The notes below the pieces were generated by a model. It was given only the letters and a program-made list of their open reading frames with translations, was not told the DNA's origin and made no database searches. A program made the translations under genes and the position numbers. This document shows, in pieces, positions 57,162 to 59,391 of a DNA stretch of 59,391 nucleotides. The stretch lies in the NCBI RefSeq assembly GCF_000160575.1, contig NZ_GG697128.1, positions 116,374 through 175,764 of the forward strand, written 5' to 3'. The stretch's first letter is position 1. Every line of letters begins with the position of its first letter. Origin of the DNA: Weissella paramesenteroides ATCC 33313 (lineage in GTDB: Bacteria; Bacillota; Bacilli; Lactobacillales; Lactobacillaceae).

Positions 57162-58433
57162 ATGCAAACTGCATTATCGTCAGAGAGTCAACCAAAAGTT
57201 GTCAATCGTTGGTTGGTAATTTTTGGTACTGCTCTTGTGCAATTGGGTGTGGGAACCTTTTACGCATGGAGTATTTTTAACACACCAATTTTAAAGATGT
57301 TTCATCAATTGGTATTAGATCCAGCTACAGGTAAACCTGCGGCTGTCCAGCCACATTTAGGATCTATTTCATTGATTTTTTCAATTGGTGCATTAGCCTT
57401 ATCATTATCAACGATTTTTGTTGGCTCATTAGTCAAGAAATTTGGTGTTCGTAAAGTCACGATCTCAGCCGGTATCTTATTTGGTATTTCAGTCTTTATC
57501 GCATCACGCGTTAGTTCTGCAGATCAATTATGGCTATACTATTTGTCAGCAGGTGTTATGTTAGGTGCTGCCGATGGTATTGCTTACATGTCAACGCTAT
57601 CAAATGCCATCAAATGGTTCCCTGAGAAAACAGGTCTAATTTCTGGTATTTCAGTTGCCTTCTATGGATTAGGATCATTTGTTTTCAAATATATTGACTC
57701 AGCTTTTCTAGGAACGAATATCGTTCACAACTTGCCACATGCTTTAATGGCTTGGGGATTCTTATCAATGCTTCTAATCGTAGGTGGTGCATTATTCATT
57801 CATGATGCACCAGAAGCAAAGGCTGAGGATGTTGTCGACGATCCAACTCACCATGAGTTCACGACTCGTGAAATGCTACGTAAGCCACAAGCATACTTGC
57901 TATTCATTGCCTTGCTAACAATTTCTTTGTCTGTTTACTTGACTGGAATTTCATCTAACTTGGGTACAAATTTGGCCGGATTAGATATTGCACAAGCTAC
58001 AAATATCGTTGCCGTAGTTGCAATTGCTAATACTATTGGTCGTTTCTTGATTGGATCACTTTCAGATAAATTTGGTCGTAAGCCGATGTTTATTCTTTCA
58101 TACGTTGTAACCTTTATTGCCGTAGCTACTTTGGCATTTAGTAGTCATCTAAGTGTTCCGGTATTTTATGCCGCAATGATTGCTGTTGGTTTCTTCTTTG
58201 GTGGTACGATTACAGTTTATCCAACCATGGTTGGTGACTACTTCGGTTTGAAGAATCATAGTCAAAACTACTCTCTAATTTACCAAGGATTTGGTTTCGG
58301 AAGTTTAGCAGGTGCCATTATTTTGTCACTTGCTGGCGGTAACTTATCCGTTGTCTTTAATATCTATATGGTAATGCTGATCGTTTCATTATTGATTTGG
58401 GTATTTATTAAGAAGCCAGTTTACAAAAACTAA
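57162..58433 (+). CDS. MFS transporter, OFA (oxalate/formate antiporter) family
   Basis: A 423-residue carrier with 12 membrane helices. The OFA start is clear (NRWLVIFGTALVQLGVGTFYAWSIFN), followed by the MFS motif A-like loop VGSLVKKFGVRKV and the second-half equivalent LIGSLSDKFGRKPM. Bacillota members carry oxalate, formate, lactate or other short acids; substrate here is unknown. Single gene between two terminators, with AAGGAG before the ATG. Codon use is like the core genes. Confidence 0.87.
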   Translation: MQTALSSESQPKVVNRWLVIFGTALVQLGVGTFYAWSIFNTPILKMFHQLVLDPATGKPAAVQPHLGSISLIFSIGALALSLSTIFVGSLVKKFGVRKVTISAGILFGISVFIASRVSSADQLWLYYLSAGVMLGAADGIAYMSTLSNAIKWFPEKTGLISGISVAFYGLGSFVFKYIDSAFLGTNIVHNLPHALMAWGFLSMLLIVGGALFIHDAPEAKAEDVVDDPTHHEFTTREMLRKPQAYLLFIALLTISLSVYLTGISSNLGTNLAGLDIAQATNIVAVVAIANTIGRFLIGSLSDKFGRKPMFILSYVVTFIAVATLAFSSHLSVPVFYAAMIAVGFFFGGTITVYPTMVGDYFGLKNHSQNYSLIYQGFGFGSLAGAIILSLAGGNLSVVFNIYMVMLIVSLLIWVFIKKPVYKN

Positions 58434-58457
58434 TTTTTTTACAAATATAAAATTTCT

Positions 58458-58492
58458 AGCTATCGATTTTGATAAAATCGGTAGCTTTTTTA
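58458..58492 (+). terminator. Terminator after the MFS gene
   Basis: A 13-base arm at 58458-58470 pairs with 58474-58486 around a 3-nt loop; six T follow. Confidence 0.85.
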
Positions 58493-58565
58493 ATACTATT
58501 TTCTGTATAATATCATTTATGATAATTTGTATAAATCAAATACATATTTACGGAGAGGTATTTCT

Positions 58566-59360
58566 ATGAAAACAAAGCAAGGACATTTTCTACAACTGAC
58601 AACCTTTGATATTAAGGTTATTGGATTAGTTTTAATGGTCATTGACCATTTTCACCAAAACTTTGCACCATTTGGCGCACCAGCATGGCTAGATTGGTTT
58701 GGTCGTCCAGTAGCAACTTTATTTTTCTTTACAGCCGTTGTCGGCTTTGCCCATACACATAGTAAGAAAACTTATATGCTTCGCTTGTATATTAGTATGG
58801 TGGTAATGGCAATACTAATGAACTTAACACAACAAATTATTGGTTTTGAACAAGTTCAATTGATCAATAACATATTTCGTGATTTGTTTATTGGAACCAT
58901 TTTTATGGCTGCCATCGATCAATTTGAGAAAGTAAAGGGTGGTCATGCTGGTAAACATATCTCGTTGGGTGTGCTCTTATTTTTGTTGCCATTCTTGTTA
59001 TCAATAATCATGATGCCCTTACTTGCATCAAGTGGTTCAATTTCGTTAGCTCAAAAATTGATCATGCAAGCTCTATTAGCCATTAATCCAGCAATTATGC
59101 TTGCAGAAAATGGTGCCATGGTTTTGCTTATTCCAATCATGTATATATTCCGAAACGTTCGATGGGCCCAACTATTAAGCATCGTTGTTGTCGCCGCTAT
59201 CTACGGTTTCTTTGGTTCTACACAATGGATGATGATTTTCGCCATCATTCCAATTGCTTTATATAACGGAACAAAAGGACGGGGTATGAAGTATTTCTTT
59301 TATATCTTCTATCCAGCGCATCTCATTTTCTTATATGCACTTGCCGCTTGGCTATATTAA
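58566..59360 (+). CDS. TraX family membrane protein
   Basis: A 264-residue protein with about seven membrane helices. It shows the TraX pattern: LTTFDIKVIGLVLMVIDHFHQNF, WLDWFGRPVATLFFFTAVVGFAHTHSKKTYMLRLY, and a late FYPAHLIFLYALAAW. E. coli TraX acetylates F-pilin, but chromosomal homologues in Bacillota have no pilin and are thought to be acyltransferases of unknown targets. The ATG at 58566 follows GGAGAGG at 7 nt. Its neighbours do not suggest conjugation. Confidence 0.82.
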   Translation: MKTKQGHFLQLTTFDIKVIGLVLMVIDHFHQNFAPFGAPAWLDWFGRPVATLFFFTAVVGFAHTHSKKTYMLRLYISMVVMAILMNLTQQIIGFEQVQLINNIFRDLFIGTIFMAAIDQFEKVKGGHAGKHISLGVLLFLLPFLLSIIMMPLLASSGSISLAQKLIMQALLAINPAIMLAENGAMVLLIPIMYIFRNVRWAQLLSIVVVAAIYGFFGSTQWMMIFAIIPIALYNGTKGRGMKYFFYIFYPAHLIFLYALAAWLY

Positions 59361-59391
59361 AATTAAACACAAAAAAAGCACATCATTTTAA

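Overview
This window looks like the chromosome of an AT-rich lactic acid bacterium, most likely a Leuconostocaceae member (Leuconostoc or Weissella). The evidence is the Bacillota gene order (mutM-coaE-dnaB-dnaI; dinG-tseB-asnS-dnaD; pbp1A-recU-ypsA-gpsB-rnpB-ypsC; pcrA-ligA-camS; hit/ecsAB), a complete mevalonate operon, a type B RNase P RNA, and typical lactic peptide-use genes (dtpT, pepV). The genus is inferred from gene content; no 16S rRNA or other species marker is present.

Layout. 1-5800 is accessory DNA: the 5' end of an IS3-type insertion sequence, an HrtBA-like two-gene ABC exporter, a decayed gene tail, then a four-gene redox operon (OhrR-like regulator, flavin disulfide reductase, quinone oxidoreductase, DUF1304 membrane protein). 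5949-16020 is core: DNA repair and CoA synthesis (mutM, coaE), primosome loading (dnaB, dnaI), two YibE/F membrane proteins, an ArlRS-like two-component system, an NA37 nucleoid-associated protein and YidC. 16077-20783 is the minus-strand mevalonate-to-isoprenoid operon (mvaK1, mvaD, mvaK2, fni) followed by a TetR regulator. 21044-25797 carries dinG, tseB and asnS. 25800-30250 is a second accessory insert (decayed integrase tail, TetR regulator, ABC ATPase, frameshifted permease) that separates asnS from dnaD. 30351-45489 is core again: dnaD, pbp1A, recU, ypsA, gpsB, rnpB, ypsC, pcrA, ligA, camS, an HD hydrolase and uvrB. 45549-59360 holds dtpT, hit, ecsAB, trmB, yslB, a divergent ADP-ribosylglycohydrolase, an AEC carrier, a 49-residue orphan ORF, pepV, a TPP-riboswitch operon (thiD, tenA, thiamine-binding protein), an OFA-type MFS carrier and a TraX-like membrane protein.

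The most unusual structural pattern is that both accessory modules are bracketed by imperfect direct copies of a rho-independent terminator (2301-2369 with 5733-5802; 25812-25860 with 30194-30249). In each pair the flanks and stem arms are conserved while other parts have diverged in ways that keep the hairpin paired. Other points of interest are a DnaI without cysteines, YidC and CamS proteins without a lipobox cysteine, an ADP-ribosylglycohydrolase with altered metal-ligand motifs, and a promoter-plus-terminator leader ahead of uvrB. I saw no CRISPR array, tRNA gene, prophage or convincing new defence system.
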